Shown in pieces: positions 63,233-64,000 of a stretch of 64,000 bases of DNA. Numbering within the stretch: position 1 is the stretch's first letter; each line of letters begins with the position of its first letter. Location of the stretch: contig CALNYZ010000018.1 in assembly GCA_942490945.1 (NCBI GenBank), positions 1,612,001 through 1,676,000 of the forward strand, read 5' to 3'. The position numbers and the translations under genes are program-made. A model generated the notes under the pieces. That model was not told the origin of the DNA. It did not search any database and was given only the letters and a program-made list of their open reading frames with translations. Source of the stretch: CALNYZ01 sp942490945. GTDB taxonomy: Bacteria > Pseudomonadota > Gammaproteobacteria > UBA6429 > Thiohalophilaceae.

Positions 63233-63721
63233 TCAATCAAATTCGGCGACGCGAAATTTCAGCTGAAAATAAAATAAGCTGGAGCCTTTTTGTGTGACTT
63301 TCGGTATGTAAGTCGCATTAATCATGGCAAAGCCAGTACCCCAGGAAACAAAGGGCAGTACGCCTAAAAAAGGTGAATTTTGATTGTAGTCTTTACGCGT
63401 CATTAAAAAGCCCATCACACCGACATCTGCGCGCCAGCCTGATTTATCATTACTGAGTGGTATGCGGTATTTGTAACCACCACCAATGTAATTTGATGTT
63501 TGGCTATTTGAATCCTTGAATGTACTGCCACCGAAAAAAGGAACCCAGGATTTATTGCTCGCATTCAAATCATATTCGAAGCCTAATCCCCAATTGTTTT
63601 CGTTATAATTGCCTTTATCCATATGAACTGCTTTTCCATTAAGTACAGCGTACAACTCTTCTGCCTGTGCAAAAGATGTGGCCATAAAAAGCAGACTGAT
63701 AATTAACGCAAACTTCTTCAT
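63233..63721 (-). CDS. Small outer-membrane beta-barrel protein of unknown function
   Basis: A 162-residue exported protein. The signal peptide ends near FAQAEEL (residue 20). The rest alternates in short beta strands with glycine-rich turns (FGGSTFKDS, GGGYKYRIP) and ends with an amphipathic strand (YFQLKFRVAEFD), as in eight-strand barrels resembling PagP/PagL-like proteins. No catalytic histidine-serine pair can be assigned with confidence. A GAGGAA ribosome site precedes the ATG. It is followed by the lipoprotein gene on the same strand. Confidence 0.7.
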   Translation of the reverse strand: MKKFALIISLLFMATSFAQAEELYAVLNGKAVHMDKGNYNENNWGLGFEYDLNASNKSWVPFFGGSTFKDSNSQTSNYIGGGYKYRIPLSNDKSGWRADVGVMGFLMTRKDYNQNSPFLGVLPFVSWGTGFAMINATYIPKVTQKGSSLFYFQLKFRVAEFD

Positions 63722-63946
63722 CTTTTATTCCTCACCTAGTGTACAAATGGGGCAATCGCCTTTACCATGTTCGTTCTAGAGATGAATATCGACTTATTTA
63801 TCAATGACTTAAATATTTTTTCGCCAATTTACTGACTACTTTCCAAACAGTGAGTTAGGTCACAAAATATTCAGTAGACAAAATTTTGACGTCAAATATG
63901 TGCCAAGATGAGTAGACTTGGTTAAATTTTGAGGAATGTCAGATTC

Positions 63947-64000
63947 ATGACTGAAGAGCAAGCGACACAAACAACAGCAAAATACGGAAGGTATATGTAC
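63947..64000 (+). CDS. Start of an unidentified gene cut by the window edge
   Basis: An open frame of 18 codons beginning MTEEQATQTTAKYGRYMY runs to the last base of the window. A GAGG ribosome site (63931-63934) stands 12 bases before the ATG. The product cannot be named from so few residues. The 225 bases in front, between it and the barrel gene, hold no other reading frame I can support. Confidence 0.55.
   Translation, partial: MTEEQATQTTAKYGRYMY

Noticed and set aside
1..64000. tRNA, rRNA, CRISPR arrays, insertion sequences, prophage
   Set aside because: All gaps over about 100 bases were read; none shows cloverleaf ends, spaced direct repeats, transposase frames or terminal inverted repeats. 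A tRNAscan or ISfinder search would settle this.

Overview
The window reads as chromosome from a gammaproteobacterium of modest G+C content. Evidence for this: genes are tightly packed in long operons with start/stop overlaps, the envelope genes are Gram-negative (TamA/TamB, LpxK, MsbA, Lol, ExbB/ExbD), and the gene order strongly resembles E. coli (rne, rluC, yceF, yceD-rpmF-plsX-fab-acpP-fabF-pabC-mltG-tmk-holB-ycfH) and Pseudomonas (pilZ beside holB; rne, tyrosine phosphatase, Trm112 protein, lpxK, exbDB, comEC, lolCD). I saw no rRNA, tRNA, insertion sequence, prophage or CRISPR array. The order within the class cannot be fixed from the sequence alone.

Layout. 1-1917: end of an arsenosugar cluster (ArsS C-terminus and two small sugar-transfer proteins). 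2062-4711: an ExeA-type ATPase fused to an FHA domain, a DUF1178 protein and a membrane-bound diguanylate cyclase. 4875-12683: dicarboxylate/amino-acid symporter, tamA-tamB, marC-type membrane protein and a small outer-membrane barrel ending in a clear terminator. 12856-20842: a five-gene fatty-acid oxidation operon (acyl-CoA dehydrogenase, thiolase, multifunctional FadJ type, acyl-CoA ligase, thioesterase). 20873-33277, minus strand: ycfH, pilZ, holB, tmk, mltG, pabC, pabB, fabF, acpP, fabG, fabD, fabH, plsX, rpmF, yceD. 33419-36679: two-subunit pyruvate carboxylase placed between yceD and yceF. 36728-42938: yceF, sppA, a HAD phosphatase, rluC and rne, with a long rne leader. 42935-47477: tyrosine phosphatase, then a three-gene signalling island (response regulator, histidine kinase, receiver-ATPase). 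47474-56514: Trm112 protein, lpxK, msbA, exbD, exbB, comEC, a DUF2062 protein, lolD and one LolC/E permease. 56591-64000: an orphan PhnD-type binding protein, a degenerate HD-GYP protein, a double receiver, a RelA-type enzyme, three uncharacterised exported proteins, and the first 18 codons of a gene cut by the right edge.

How it works together. The central block links precursor supply (pyruvate carboxylase), fatty-acid and phospholipid synthesis, p-aminobenzoate synthesis and cell-wall chain termination (MltG). The lipid A and lipoprotein export block follows. Degradation of fatty acids is in a separate operon. Signalling is dense: GGDEF, PilZ, a degenerate HD-GYP, pseudo-receiver, kinase island and (p)ppGpp enzyme.

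No single locus is plainly a new defence or mobile system. The most unusual items are the kinase/receiver-ATPase island in a normally conserved slot, the HD-GYP protein that has lost its HD pair together with its pseudo-receiver partner, a RelA-like enzyme with an intact hydrolase site, a PabB with an anthranilate-synthase-like motif, and a perfect 13-bp hairpin in front of plsX.
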